In this document: positions 31,934 to 44,378 of the stretch, one piece after another | Layout: each line of letters begins with the position of its first letter | How positions within the stretch are numbered: position 1 is the first letter of the stretch | From: Capitulum mitella | Taxonomy: Eukaryota > Arthropoda > Thecostraca > Pollicipedomorpha > Pollicipedidae | Direction of reading: 5' to 3' | Assembly: GCA_030062745.1 (NCBI GenBank) | Contig: CP099844.1 | Location: 5,237,481-5,301,480 of the forward strand | DNA length: 64,000 bases | Notes under the pieces: model-generated | What the model saw: the letters and a program-made list of their open reading frames with translations, nothing else | What the model was told of the DNA's origin: nothing | The model's database searches: none | Made by a program: the position numbers and the translations under genes

Positions 31934-34900
31934 TTGGAATGACATGGCTATGGTGTCATGCCATACTTTTAGTAAGCATGACATCATACCTGACTAACAC
32001 CAAGAACGCCGACTTAAATCAGTATTACCCTTTGCAAAATGTTGTATTCCGAAACAAAAATTATACTCCGGCACCAAGAACGAAAGCCAAATTTCCAGCC
32101 CCGAAGCTGGGTGCTGAATGAAATCCAAATAACTCGAATAATTCGTGCCACACCTCGCCAGACCAGAGCGGCGTGATAAACCTGGGTGGCGTCAACTGAA
32201 ACAAATTGCAGAAGCCGTGTGGTGTGATCTTTTGCAGCTTTTCCCAACGGGTTTCCCGTTCTGTTTTCAGGAAAACGCACGAAGGAATCCCATGTGAATG
32301 CCAAAATGCACAGCTTGTTACGTCACAGAAAAGAGCAGCGCCAGCACTTACAATTAGCTCTTTTGGATCGCCAATAAATTATCTACGTAAGGTGGGGAGG
32401 ACGAGGGAGGATAGTGGACAGCCGGCCATTGCGTTAAAAAGCGTTGCAACGGGAGGGTGGAGGTTTGGCAGAGCGTTACGCAACACTGTTACACCGAACA
32501 AGAAAATGGTCGAATAGCCAAAAAAGAGTCATCTTTAGCAAGTCTTAGAACTCTTTCTTCTGTTCCTCGAAGTTAGTTAACTGAAACAAGTGATGCGCAA
32601 TTCGAAACGCCAGGGCAGACAAGCGGTGTGGGGGATCGGAAATTGGCTGGGCTTAACATAATTTTGGAAGTGGGTGGTTGGCCGAACGTTACGAAGCGGC
32701 ACACGGGCGTGGGGAGTAAGCACAGAAATCACCGAAAAACCTGTTACGTAATATATAGACCCCCTTTCGACTACAGTCTCGTGGTTTTCATAAACAAGGA
32801 GCCAATTGCTGAATGACTGTGGAGTCGACCACGCTTTATAGCTCCTCAGTAAAGATTTTGCCAGTTGCCAATAAACTGTGGAAGTTGTAAGGGAGCCCAA
32901 GATACCAAAGTCGGCGGCGAATGACCTGTGCGATGAAAAACATTATTTACATGAAAAAATTTTGTAACTCATCTAACGCCGAAGACTGACTAATGTTTGC
33001 TTTTGTGCAAAATTACGACTTTTCAAAGACACTGCTTAAAACTCGGTAAGGCTCGAGAAAAGGCAAAAGTAGCGGAACCGAAATGCCCGCCGTTTTTCCA
33101 AGAATCAGCTGTAAGTCCACGGGATTAAAGGATGCATCATCCCCGTGATGTTCGCGGTTGGAACTACTGTTATTCTCTCCAAATCATACATCAATAGTTA
33201 CATAAAATGCCTGTGATGACGTTTGCGTAAATAAAGCTCAGGTGTTGTTCCTTATACATTTGTTCAATTTCCTTTAAGAAGCTGGCCATACCGACAGCAC
33301 AGTTTAGCCCCTCACGTATAGTGGTGTGGGGCACGCGCGCCGTTTTAGGTTCCGTTTACGCTCCAGACAGACCCGCCGCGTCACTCTCCCCAGATGGTAG
33401 CCTGGGTCCGGCCCTGCGCTCGATCACACAAAAATCGCTCCGTAGCCCTGGCAGGGTGAGCTTGCAGACGTTCATCCCCGGCCTTCCAAGGGTCGTTCAG
33501 ATGTGCCTGATGTGGTCGCGCTGAAAAACGCGTTGTCCCTGCTCCGTGGTTGTTCCCCCCCCCCCCGCCAGGGGCAGGGACAGAGCTGGTGCGGCCAGAC
33601 GGTGCCCGGACCGGAGGACCGCGGCCAGGGCCTTCTCGCGCCGCTGTTCGACACTGCGCAATCGCATGTCGACGAGCACGGCGCAACAGGCGACAGCTGG
33701 CGTTTTTCGGCGCCCTGCGGTTGACGTCCTGTTGGCTTTCTTTTCGGCGCCTCCCCGGGTCCAGGGCGGCGGATTAGCGGCTGGCTCGACATTGCCAAGC
33801 GGCCTGAAAAGGTCGTCCCGGCACCGTCTACAGGCCGAGCTCCGGTGCGAATTACAAATATTCGCGCCCGAGATCCGTGAGGCCGCAAAGCTCGGCTAGA
33901 TCTCACACATCGCGAACAGTTACCTTTGCGGGTTGTTTTTGCAGAAAGGCGATGCTGCTTCCCAGCATAAAAAAAATCGCAGAAATTTCGATGCTGTTTT
34001 TTATTGTTATAGTACTTGTTTAAGAAATCCTTCGGTGATGGTGCGAACAATGACGCAGGGACTGCCACTGCAGCGAGGGGCTGCAGCGGCGGCAGAGGAG
34101 CCACGCTTCCCGACTCTTGCAGCCCTTTGGTACCGCCGCCCTTCCCTGGACGAAATCCTGGCTATCTTCGCCCCGTGCAGGCTCGTAGGCGATTCACGAA
34201 ACTGGGAATCGATTCGATTCTGATTCACAGCTCGAGAAGACTACTCTGATTTTGATTTTGGGCCTCAGTGCCAAACAGGTGTCAAATCTCATTCTGACTC
34301 ACGAAAAGAGTTGGAGAATCAGAACTGATTCTCATTCGACTCTGAATCGCTTACTGGTCTTGTCTGGTCTTGTGATTAACCGATAAGTAAACAGCGTTCC
34401 TTTCTCGTCTGAGGTTGATAGGTAAGCATCCTTTGCCGCGAGAAGTCCATGAAACGCCGCCAAATGAAACTTGATATTGTGAGTCGTTACGAAGACTCTA
34501 ACCGTTACGTAACCAGGTAAAGATTATGTGCACTCCGCAACACTTCAAGTTCACAGAACCTATGAGCAAGCATTTCTCTCGACCATATCGTGGAATGTCT
34601 CGGCACCTATGCTTTCTACAAAAGTCTTCGTATTTTGCCCATATGAAAACTCCGAACCGAATGATAACTGGAGCATTCCATTTCTGAAACGTACATCAAC
34701 TCATCGGAACAAGTGATGCTCCTTTTGCCATTTTTCGAACTACCGCATTGCGTCATTATCAAAGAACATTATTTTTCGGGCATATAATAGCACCTCGGCT
34801 GCTCTGCGATTTTAGCAACTGTTCTGATGCATCAGCGGCCACATTTAGTCCCAGTCGTAACCATACGCGACTGTTCTCAGCCTTGAAGAAAAGCTTACAC

Positions 34901-35480
34901 GCCGAGGACCCCGCACATCCGATGGCTCGACAGATAGTGAACAGTTTTCCAGACTGCAGACAAAGACGGGCTCCCTTCCAGCGACTGAGCACAGCTCGTC
35001 CAGCACAGCTTTCACGCTGGTATGGCGTATCGATTTCGATCACAAAATGGCCCAGATCGATGGCTGGTTAATTGCGACCCTGCGCATAAAAATGCTAGCA
35101 AACCACAGAACCGTCGCAACTAGGTCGTGGAAAATCAGCACCGTAAACGACAAGAGCAAATGACGAAGGGAGGCTGCATAACCATGTTTAAAAGTCCAAA
35201 TATGTCACGTTTAAGCCTTTCCCGTACAGTCCCTGTTGTGCTTCAGGAAGGCTACAGATATAAATTCAAACGGCCCAAGCTTTTGTGATGTCAGGAACAG
35301 GTGTGACCGTGACAAGACGTGAGGTTTAACGTTACTGCATGGACGACACTGGTGGATCCTGCACACAGTCGCCGCTGTTCTAGGCAGACTTGCAAGGCAC
35401 AAGATACCTTTCTTCACGCGTCCATGCAGGGTTCATGCGCCAATGCAGCGCCGGACAACGGAAGGCCAGCGGTCCGGCTG
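31934..35480. other. Intergenic sequence with one GC-rich island (33380-34110)
   Basis: No exon is supported. The 210-residue minus-strand frame at 33472-34104 is opposed by several plus-strand frames and has no recognisable domain. Poly-C lies at 33556-33567. GATTCTGATT-type words cluster at 34200-34350. Confidence 0.4.
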
Positions 35481-35485
35481 GAGAG

Positions 35486-35603
35486 CCCAGCAGTCGGACC
35501 GTTGGCCGGCCGGCCGGTCGTGACGATGTGACGGCGTGGATCCGCCCAGCAGTCGGACCGCTGGCCGGACCGCCGGTCGTGACGATGTGACGGCGTGGGT
35601 CCG
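35486..35603 (+). repeat. 59-bp direct duplication
   Basis: CCCAGCAGTCGGACCG starts both units (35486 and 35545). Each ends GTCGTGACGATGTGACGGCG followed by TGG(A/G)TCCG. Four substitutions or fewer separate them, so the duplication is recent. Confidence 0.88.
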
Positions 35604-35892
35604 GCCGCGGGACCTCTGAAAGGTGCCGGATGCTAGGTAGCCGGGACTCGGTGGGAAGTGGAGCCCCGGGCGCCGGACATACGCGTCAGTGTCTGCCGCC
35701 GCCGGCTGTAGTGAACCGACGCCGCACCTGCACGGACCAGTGCCGCTGCCGCGTCGCTCTCTGCGCGGCTGAGACGTTCAAACGTGCAGCGAGCAGAGGA
35801 AGGGTCTCGCTGGTGACTGGCGCAGGACTGGATGCAATAAGCAGACGTGGCGGGGCATGTGCAAGAGAAGAGACGCCACAGAATTACCGTTG

Positions 35893-36030
35893 TCTCACAG
35901 GGGCGCAGCGCCAGGATTTCTCCATAGAACGGGCCAGGACAAATCTAATCCCCTCCTCTCAAAACAGAGAAATCCCGGTATTCCAGTAAGTTTATTTTGG
36001 ATTTCCAAAAATGTTGTTGATTTACGCTCT
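35893..36030 (+). repeat. Dispersed repeat R2, copy 3
   Basis: GCCAGGATTTCTCC, GGGCCAGGACAAATCTAATCCCC and TTCCAAAAATGTTGTTGATTT in the same order as copy 1, on the same strand. Confidence 0.7.
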
Positions 36031-37200
36031 GGTGCGTAAAAACCTTAAATTTTCAGTCCTACGGAAAGCCATGGCACCTTTGCGCCTCCTCCCTTGCCAA
36101 CAACCCGCTGTCGCAGACACACTCTCTCCGTGTATCACCAAAGGTTCAGTCGTAAAATGCCTGGTTATCGACCTTTCATTGACAACAGCAAAGTTCAAAG
36201 TCCACCAAAGCCCAAAGTCCGAAGCCCTTCACCAATTAATGCATTCGCCAGCCTGCGCTAATACCATTTATGTTTCACACGTTTTTTTATTATTGCATCC
36301 TTACTGCGTCTGTGGACATCGCATTCGGAGATACAAAATATATAATATACACTCCTGTTGGGTTAGTCAAAATATGTGCATAAAACCTGATTAACCTGAA
36401 AGATCTAGATTACCCTGGTACTCAAAAAGGAACTTCTGCTTAGTCTGAGAACGCAGTGTAAACTAATCGTAAACGTAAACAGCTTTGAAGACCTATGGCG
36501 CCATTCGCTGGGGAACGGGGTCTATCTGTATCGCTATGTTTGTTACCTGTTACTAAATACGATTTATTCTTTTTGGTGCCGTGCCAAGCTTGGCGACGTG
36601 GGAAAGATATCGCCGGTCGTTAAAAACGCCATTACCTCGCGGCCGCAGCCCGAGACCATAATATTGACGCTGCCGGCCAAAATGGAACGTTCAATAAAAA
36701 CATACTGTTTCAGCGAAGCGGCCATGCCGTGACAGAAACTGCTCAAGGCGATACTGAATACGTGGTTGGCGTTGCGAAGGAAGCCTCAATCGCTCTGTTG
36801 CCGCCTGTTTTCCCTTGACGTCTGCGTTCGCCGAACATTGCTAGCTTTGGATTTTGCCAATTTCCCGAGACGCGCGGGCGGAAAAGCAATGCGTGTTCGT
36901 TGCGTGTTCAGCAGCCGGGGAAAGATGGACATCGTGCGGCCGATGTCTAAAAAAATACAAAACTTTTATCGTGGCTTGGCGTGGCAATGCGTGGAATCCA
37001 TGGATATACTGGTTCAATTCCAGTGCTTTATTATCTCTGCAAGTAGCACCCGACTTCATGCCATGGCAGCGAGGAAGACTCACAATGTGTTCATTCAGTT
37101 CCCGTAATAGTGCTGGTCATCTGGAGGAGTGGGGATGTGCCGTGAGCGTGCACGTGTGCTCCCGAGTCTTCTGGTCTGCGGCTGGCACAGCCACGGCCAC
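36031..37200. other. Intergenic sequence, no gene recognised
   Basis: No exon or repeat supported. A GGTTCAATTCC word at about 37011 resembles a B box, but no tRNA fold could be built around it. Confidence 0.4.
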
Positions 37201-37203
37201 ACT

Positions 37204-37737
37204 GAGACCGCCGCTCGCAGCCACAGACCCGGACTGAGACCGCCGCCTTCAGCCTGGACCCGGACTGAGACCGCCGTTCCCAGTCTGGACCCGGACTGAA
37301 ACCGCCGCTCCCAGTCTGGACTCGGACTGAGACCGCCGCTCCCAGTCTGGGCCAGGACTGAGACCGCCGCTCCCAGTCTGGGCCCGGACTGAGACCGCCG
37401 TTCCCAGTCTGGACCCGGACTGAGACCGCCGCTCCCAGTCTGGGCCCGGACTGAGACCGCCGTTCCCAATCTGGACCCGGACTGAAACCGCCGCTCCCAG
37501 TCTGGACCCGGACTGAGACCGCCTCTCCCAGTCTGGACCCGGACTGAGACCGCCGCTCCCAGTCTGGACCCGGACTGAGACCGCCGCTCCCAGTCTGGGC
37601 CCGGACTGAGACCGCCGTTCCCAGTCTGGACCCGGACTGAGACCGCCGCTCCCAGTCTGGACCCGGACTGAGACCGCCGCTCCCAGTCTGGACCCGGACT
37701 GAGACCGCCGTTCCCAGTCTGGACTCGGACTGAGGTC
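37204..37737 (-). repeat. 31-bp minisatellite, about 17 units, open in all minus-strand frames
   Basis: The unit is CTGAGACCGCCGTTCCCAGT plus CTGGACCCGGA, repeated about 17 times with mostly single-base variants (CCGCTCC/CCGTTCC, GGACC/GGGCC). The first two units are the most diverged, so growth was away from 37204. Thirty-one is not divisible by three, so each minus-strand frame cycles through all three readings. No reading contains a stop, giving a 269-residue frame (37091-37900 minus) with a 31-residue period. I see no evidence that it is translated. Confidence 0.92.
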
Positions 37738-39470
37738 CCAGGTGTTGCCGAATCAGCGGCGCGGTCAGCCTTGGTGGCCGCCGGTGTCGCGGCGTGCAGC
37801 CGCTGCCGTCCGCCCGGGCGTTAAAACTGTCGTGATCGAGTACTGTCCCGCCTTGTTCTTCCTGTTCTGAAACTGGCATGTGTAGCATGACATGTGACAT
37901 GTGACACGGCCGGCAGCCTTTCAGTGAAAAAATAACTGAGCATGGTTTAGCAGGTCCAGGTTATTTGGACAAAATAACGCAGCGACGGTAACGACAGAAA
38001 AACAAAACCGGAGGCATCCTGTGCAGAGTTATGTACAAAAGGTGCAGAACCTACCAAAAGTCGCGTGCATGCAGTATTAATAGCACAGTGCATGCAGTTT
38101 TGTGGCGAGGGCAGGTGTTGAGCCATGCACTGCTGCCTAGTCGACGGCGTAATCCTACGTCAGTCGCTATAGTGCGGTCGGGTCGATATCTAGATAAATG
38201 GGCTCTGTCCCAACAGACGGAATCCACTTAGCCGTGGCGGGACACCGCTGCATAGCGTAATCAATAGACTGCGCCGCCCGGGCGGTCCGGGACCAGCGCA
38301 TTCATGTCACCGCGGCCGCCGCTTCCAGCCATTAGACGAGCGCGTGATGGATCGCCGAGGCTGCCAAAGCCGTCGCGACACGGCCGCGGCAGCTCGGTCG
38401 AGCTGGGCCCGGCGGGCGGGGCCGGGTGACACGGCTCTGCGCAGCTCGGGCTCGCGTTCGGCCCGCCCCGCCCGCTCACATTCACGGCTTCTCCTCGCCT
38501 GATGGAGCGGTCAGAGGCTCCAGCGCAGGCGGCCCGCTCGGCGCCGTGATTAACCACTCGGCCAATCGGTCGCGGTGTACGTCCAGTCGGCGAGTTCGGC
38601 AAGTCAATTTCGGCACGTTTGAGTCGGTATCAGTCCATTTCGGGCCGCTTCGCGTCCGAGCGAAGTCGATGACCAGTCGTGCGGTGGAACCTACGCCTGC
38701 TCTTCTGCATGTGAGACGGCGACCTGTCCACACCACCATTCGGCACCGAATTCCCGGTGCCGGCCCGCTATCATCGGCCATTTATGTCCCCCGTTAAGGC
38801 TGAATGTGCACAAACCAAGCTCACGTAGTACTGTCCAGAAGAGCGCTTTTGTCTAAACTTCTTCATGCTATTCTCACGTTTGTAATTGGATTATCCTTAT
38901 TCATGTGATGATGAAATCCATACGGCCCCGAAAAAAATACAAGTGGTAGGTTTAAAGAAAATCAGAGGTACACCCAGTGGGGGAATATGGGACTAGACCC
39001 CTCTCCTACCACTGAGGCAGCACCCTCCAGTCCGAATCCGGGGCCCCGGATTTGGTCTGGAAAGCGCCCCGCTGCACGTAGCGCGATGGGATTTCCTGTT
39101 TTCCTTGCTGTGGGGTCTCTCGGACAGGAAACACCATTATTTGGGGCCCTTTCTGCCAAGGGTACTAACTCTTAGTTCTTAACTCAACTGACATGCAAAC
39201 GCCGACACACGTTGTCGTCCTTTGCATGTTAGTCTCGTTTCTGATGACTGTCGGATTAGCCGGAGGATTAGTAAAGGAAGTGCGATTCCCGAAACCAGAT
39301 GTCATTTCAGTCTGATCTGATCTGAGGTCAGAGGTGTCTTATGAAGTGAAACGGTACAGTATCTTCGCGTCATCGAACTGGGACCGGTAAAACTCACTGG
39401 GCGCTTTGTTTAGTACTCCATGAGCAGCGCATTCACTTTGCTCCCATAATTATATTACATTATATTTTTA
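37738..39470. other. Intergenic sequence with a small GC-rich island (38270-38770)
   Basis: No exon supported. A tRNA-like A-box word (TGCCTCAGTGGTAGGAGAGG, minus strand, about 39000-39025) lacks a B box and a fold. The GC-rich island holds open frames on both strands, as expected by composition. Confidence 0.4.
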
Positions 39471-39474
39471 TCTC

Positions 39475-40440
39475 AGCTCTGATGGCCATCCCAGGGCCCC
39501 TGAGTCCAAGGGCTCCTGACCGTTCCAGGGCGGCAGGGCCCTGATTGTCTCAGGGATCACAACTGTTCTAGAGCCCCTGGCCGTCTGAAGGCCCCTGGCT
39601 GTCCCAGATCTCAGCCGACCTGACCATCCTAGGGCCCCTGGCTGTTTTGGACTCATAAATGTAGCATAGTCCTTGATTCTCCCATGGCCTCTGGCCGTCG
39701 TAGGCTCCTGACTGTTCAGAACTCAAGACACTCCTGAGATCCCTGACCATTCCTGGGCCCCTGGCTGGTCCCTCCCTGAGGTTTTACCTTCACAGGACTC
39801 ATGTCCGCTCTGGGATCTCTGACCGTCCAGTCAGGGCACGGCATCAGGGCTCATGACTCCTAACACCTCTGACTACTCCTAGGTTCCTGGCCATCCCTGA
39901 GTCCTTCACCGCCCCAAGGCCATCAACTACCATGGGGCCTTTGACCTGCCGAGGACCGCTGACTTCCTCGGGGCTCATGACGGTCCCGAGCCCCGACCAT
40001 CCCAGGCCCTTTGCCGCCCCAGGGCCTCTGGCTATCCTCCTGGGGCCCCTGGCTGCCTGTCGGTTTCTGGCTGTTTCAAGGCTTCTGGCCGCCGCAGAGT
40101 TCATGGACCTCTCAGTGGCCTGGTCGTCCCAGGACCCCTGACCGTGCGAAGGCTCGCGACTGTTCCGTGCTCATGACAGTCTCGGCTGCCTGGCCGTCTC
40201 GGGATCTCTGACAAGACAGACGCTCTTGAAAATTTCGGGGCTTTTTAGTCATCAGGGCTCCTGACCATCTCTCAATCATTAATCACCAATCATTAATCAT
40301 CATCAATCATTCTTCAGGGCCCCTGGCCATCTCACAATCCCTCGTTCTTACAGGGCCTCTCACCATCCCGGAGGTCAGATCAACCAGATTATCTTAAGGC
40401 CCCTGACCGTCTAGGCGCCGCTGGCGGCCTCAGGACCCAT
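39475..40440 (+). repeat. Degenerate minisatellite of about 24 bp, AGGGCCCCTGGCCGTC type
   Basis: Dozens of variants of CCAGGGCCCCTGACCGTC/CATC are spaced 20-27 bp apart over nearly 1 kb. Units are strongly diverged (GGATCTCTGACCGTC, AGGCCTCTGGCCGTC), so the array is old. It ends at an ACAC/TGTG tract next to the Helitron array. Confidence 0.75.
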
Positions 40441-41059
40441 ATATATACACGTGTGTGCGTGTATGTGTGTGTGTGTATCTCTATATTATAAATTTTAAAA
40501 TGTCGACCGTCGGAGTTCGGTTTTGACGGGCTGGTGTGGCAAGACGACAAGTGGCACGTGGCTGAAACTCGGCCAGGTCACGGGTTTGGTGGCACAATGC
40601 ATTCTGGTCGGGTTTTCGGGCGTCGGGGGTGCACGGGGTGCGCGTGGCACCCGCTACAGTCGCCCATAGGGTTTGCATGTATTTTTGACGAAATCGTGCA
40701 AAAACGGTGTCGCGCGCCGCTTCCGGGCGCCCGATCTCGGCAACCGCAGGTCGCATCGACACCAAACCAAATGCCATCGAAAGACAATCTGCAGGGGAAC
40801 AGCATGACACCGAACACGTGGCGCGGGGTTCGGCACGTGGCGCGTGCCACCCGAGGCAACGAGAAAAATGGCCGTTCTCAAAGGTTTCAAAATGGCAACA
40901 TTTTTCATTACCGGTTCATTCGTGTTTACACCGCGATTTCGACAGCATGCAGTGTGACGTTGTTGGCAAAATTGGTACCAATGGAAAGGCCGTAGTTTTG
41001 TCGTTCTGACGCCGCAATAAAATCATCATACTTGACATAACTGTTCGTGCCATGGGGCA

Positions 41060-41810
41060 TCAACCGAACCGATGCATGCCGTAGTTTTGCGCAAAATCGA
41101 CGGATTTTCAGTGTTTTGCGTTCAGTTGAACATTGTGGCGCCGTCATTGGGAGCTGGCCATTGAAAATACTTGCATCGAGTTCGTCAGTCAATTGTCAAT
41201 GCGTCGGCATAGGCCATTTGGTGTGTCTCGTTGCGGTTGTTTTCAACGAAAGCGTACAAAAAAGGTCTTATTTCGTCTTTTGCGTGATTTCTTCGTCAAT
41301 TAGGGCTCCCCTTGCTCATACATAAAATTGGCTTCATGCGCAAAATCGACGCATTTTCAGCGTTTTGTGTTCGGTTGACGATTGTGGCGCCGTCATTGGG
41401 AGCTGGCCATTGAAAATACTTGCGTCAAGTTCGTCAGTCAATTGTGAATGCGTCGGCATAGGCCATTTGGTGTGTCTCGTTGCGGTTGTTTTCAACGAAA
41501 GCGTACAAAAAGGTCTTATTTCGTCTTTTGCGTGATTTCTTCGTCAATTAGGGCTCCCTTTGCTCATACATAAAATTGGCTTCATGCGCAAAATCGACGC
41601 ATTTTCAGCGTTTTGTGTTCGGTTGACGATTGTGGCGCCGTCATTGGGAGCTGGCCATTGAAAATACTTGCGTCAAGTTCGTCAGTCAATTGTGAATGCG
41701 TCGGCATAGGCCATTTGGTGTGTCTCGTTGCGGTTGTTTTCAACGAAAGCGTACAAAAAAGGTCTTATTTCGTCTTTTGCGTGATTTTTTCGTCAATTAG
41801 GCTCCAAAAT
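41060..41810 (+). repeat. 248-bp satellite inside Helitron unit 1 (3 copies)
   Basis: The period is 248-249 bp. Each copy runs from GCGCAAAATCGACG through GTGGCGCCGTCATTGG, TCGGCATAGGCCATTTGG and TTTCAACGAAAGCGTACAAAA to TCGTCAATTAGG. The first copy is the most diverged and the last ends in a special GGCTCCAAAATCAGCTGCCC junction. The same order holds in units 2 and 4 (near 42890-43610 and 44990-45965). Confidence 0.9.
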
Positions 41811-42244
41811 CAGCTGCCCTTGCTCATACATAAAATTTGCTTCATTTCATCGTGCTTGATTTGACGCGAGCGCAATCAGGGCCGTCGCGAGGACCCGATG
41901 GTGCTCCAGCGTGACCGGGAACACCGCAGGCGAGTGAGGGATGCCGCAGCTGGCGTAGGGATGAGACTGCGAACGTTTGGACCATCAAGCAGACGCCGTT
42001 TGTTGGCAATGAAGTATGCAGGGCGGTGGTGGGACGGTCCCAGGATCAGTTCGGTCACCTCTTTGGCCGAAACTTGATTCGATTCCAAAATTCGAACGCG
42101 CAAAGAACTTTAAATGCGCGGCGCGGCAGACTTCCAAATTGCTGTCGGGGCGTCGCGAATGTGTCGTGTGGCGTACATGGGGAACTCGGGGGGTATGGGG
42201 GGTACAGGAACGAGCTCGTAGCGACAGCATCTAGATGGGGCGAT

Positions 42245-42275
42245 GCCGGCCGACAGGCCGGCTGTTTGCCGCTAG
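42245..42275 (+). terminator. Helitron 3' terminator hairpin and CTAG end, unit 1
   Basis: A 7-bp GC stem with a GACA loop, a nine-base spacer and CTAG. In Helitrons this is the signal for ending rolling-circle transfer, not transcription. It is repeated at 44038-44068 and 46391-46420. Confidence 0.75.
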
Positions 42276-44068
42276 TCTCTATATTATAAATTTCAAAATG
42301 TCGACCGTCGGAGTTCGGTTTTGACGGGCTGGTGCGCCGAGACCACATGCGGCACGGAGGTGAAACTCGGCCAGGTCACGGGTTTGGTGGCACAATGCAT
42401 TCTGGTCACGTTTTCGGGCGTCGGGGGCGCACGGGGTGCGCGTGGCACGCGCTGCAGTCGCCCATAGGGTTTGCATGTATTTTTGACGACATCGTGCAAA
42501 AACGGTGTCGCGCGCCGCTTCCGGGCGCCCGATCTCGGCAACCGCAGGTCGCATCGACACCAAACCAAATGCCATCGAAAGACAATCTGCAGGGGAACAG
42601 CATGACACCGAACACGTGGCGCGGGGTTCGGCACGTGGCGCGTGCCACCCGAGGCAACGAGAAAAATGGCCGTTCTCAAAGGTTTCAAAATGGCAACATT
42701 TTTCATTACCGGTTCATTTGTGTTTACACCGCGATTTCGACAGCACGCAGTGTGACATTGTTGGCAAAATTAGTACCAATGGAAAGGCCGTAGTTTTGTC
42801 GTTCTGACGCCGCAATAAAATCATCATACTTGACATAACTGTTCGTGCCATGGGGCATCAACCGAACCGATGCATGTCGTAGTTTTGCGCAAAATCGACC
42901 GATTTTCAGTGTTTTGCGTTCAGTTGAAGATTGTGGCGCCGTCATTGGGAGCTGGCCATTGAAAATACTTGCATCGAGTTCGTCAGTCAATTGTCAATGC
43001 GTCGGCATAGGCCATTTGGTGTGTCTCGTTGCGGTTGTTTTCAACGAAAGCGTACAAAAAGGTCTTATTTCGTCTTTTGCGTGATTTCTTCGTCAATTAG
43101 GGCTCCCCTTGCTCATACATAAAATTGGCTTCATGCGCAAAATCGACGCATTTTCAGCGTTTTGTGTTCGGTTGACGATTGTGGCGCCGTCATTGGGAGC
43201 TGGCCATTGAAAATACTTGCGTCAAGTTCGTCAGTCAATTGTGAATGCGTCGGCATAGGCCATTTGGTGAGTCTCGTTGCGGTTGTTTTCAACGAAAGCG
43301 TACAAAAAGGTCTTATTTGGTCTTTTGCGTGATTTTTTCGTCAATTAGGGCTCCCCTTGCTCATACATAAAATTTGCTTCATGCGCAAAATCGACGCATT
43401 TTGAGTGTTTTGTGTTCGGTTGAAGATTGTGGCGCCGTCATTGGGAGCTGGCGATTGAAAATACTTGCATCAAGTTCGTCAGTCAATTGTGAATGCGTCG
43501 GTATAGGCCATTTGGTGTGTCTCGTTGCGGTTGTTTTCAACGAAAGCGTACAAAAAGGTCTTATTTCGTCTTTTGCGTGATTTTTTCGTCAATTAGGCTC
43601 CAAAATCAGCTGCCCTTGCTCATACATAAAATTTGCTTCATTTCATCGTGCTTGATTTGACGCGAGCGCAATCAGGGCCGTCGCGAGGACCCGATGGTGC
43701 TCCAGCGTGACCGGGAACACCGCAGGCGAGTGAGGGATGCCGCAGCTGGCGTAGGGATGAGACTGCGAACGTTTGGACCATCAAGCAGACGCCGTTTGTT
43801 GGCAATGAAGTATGCAGGGCGGTGGTGGGACGGTCCCAGGATCAGTTCGGTCACCTCTTTGGCCAAAACTTGATTCGATTCCAAAATTCGAACGCGCAAA
43901 GAACTTTAAATGCGCGGCGCGGCAGACTTCCAAATTGCTGTCGGGGCGTCGCGAATGTGTCGTGTGGCGTACATGGGCAACTCGGGGGGTATGGGGTACA
44001 GGAACGAGCTCGTAGCGACAGCATCTAGATGGGGCGATGCCGGCCGACAGGCCGGCGGCTGCCGCTAG
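42276..44068 (+). mobile_element. Helitron-like unit 2 (1793 bp)
   Basis: Same plan as unit 1, with three 248-bp satellites (anchor at 42933, 43181, 43429). The hairpin stem remains, but the bases after it differ (GGCTGCCG instead of TGTTTGCCG before CTAG). It differs from unit 1 by scattered substitutions, for example CGCCGAGACCACATGCGGCA in place of TGGCAAGACGACAAGTGGCA near the 5' end. Confidence 0.83.
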
Positions 44069-44378
44069 TCTCTATATTATAAATTTCAAAATGTCGACCG
44101 TCGGAGTTCGGTTTTGACGGGCTGGTGCGCCGACACCACATGCGGCACAGAGGTGAAACTCGGCCAGGTCACGGGTTTGGTGGCACAATGCATTCTGGTC
44201 GGGTTTTCGGGCGTCGGGGGTGCACGGGGTGCGCGTGGCACCCGCTACAGTCGCCCATAGGGTTTGCATGTATTTTTGACGAAATCGTGGAAAAACGGTG
44301 TCGCGCGCCGCTTCCGGGCGCCCGATCTCGGCAACCGCAGGTCGCATCGACACCAAACCAAATGCCATCGAAAGAGAA
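44069..44378 (+). mobile_element. Helitron-like unit 3, 310-bp 5' piece
   Basis: Identical in layout to the first 310 bp of unit 4, then broken at ATCGAAAGAGAA, where the next TCTCTATATT begins. In the full units this site reads GAGAATCTGCAGG or GACAATCTGCAGG. The break is therefore at an A^T step that also shares TCT with the Helitron 5' tip. Restart of replication at this microhomology, or insertion of unit 4 at an AT target, would both explain it. Confidence 0.83.

Larger units (their letters stand above)
40478..42275 (+). mobile_element. Helitron-like unit 1 (1798 bp)
   Basis: A full unit made of a 5' region of about 580 bp, three copies of a 248-bp satellite (anchor word GTGGCGCCGTCATTGG at 41135, 41384, 41632), and a 3' region of about 470 bp ending in hairpin plus CTAG. 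The 5' end follows a (TG)n tract with A at 40477. Open frames of 153 residues (40534-40995 plus) and 109 residues (40481-40810 minus) recur in the other full units, but I recognise neither protein. Confidence 0.83.

Noticed and set aside
36970..37035. B-box-like GGTTCAATTCC as a tRNA gene
   Set aside because: No A box at the right distance and no acceptor or D stem could be formed.
37204..37737. CRISPR-like array of 31-bp repeats
   Set aside because: Units abut with no spacers and the genome is eukaryotic. It is a minisatellite.
38960..39060. Minus-strand tRNA-like word TGCCTCAGTGGTAGGAGAGG
   Set aside because: It has an A-box look but lacks a B box and a cloverleaf. It may be an old SINE trace, too weak to list.
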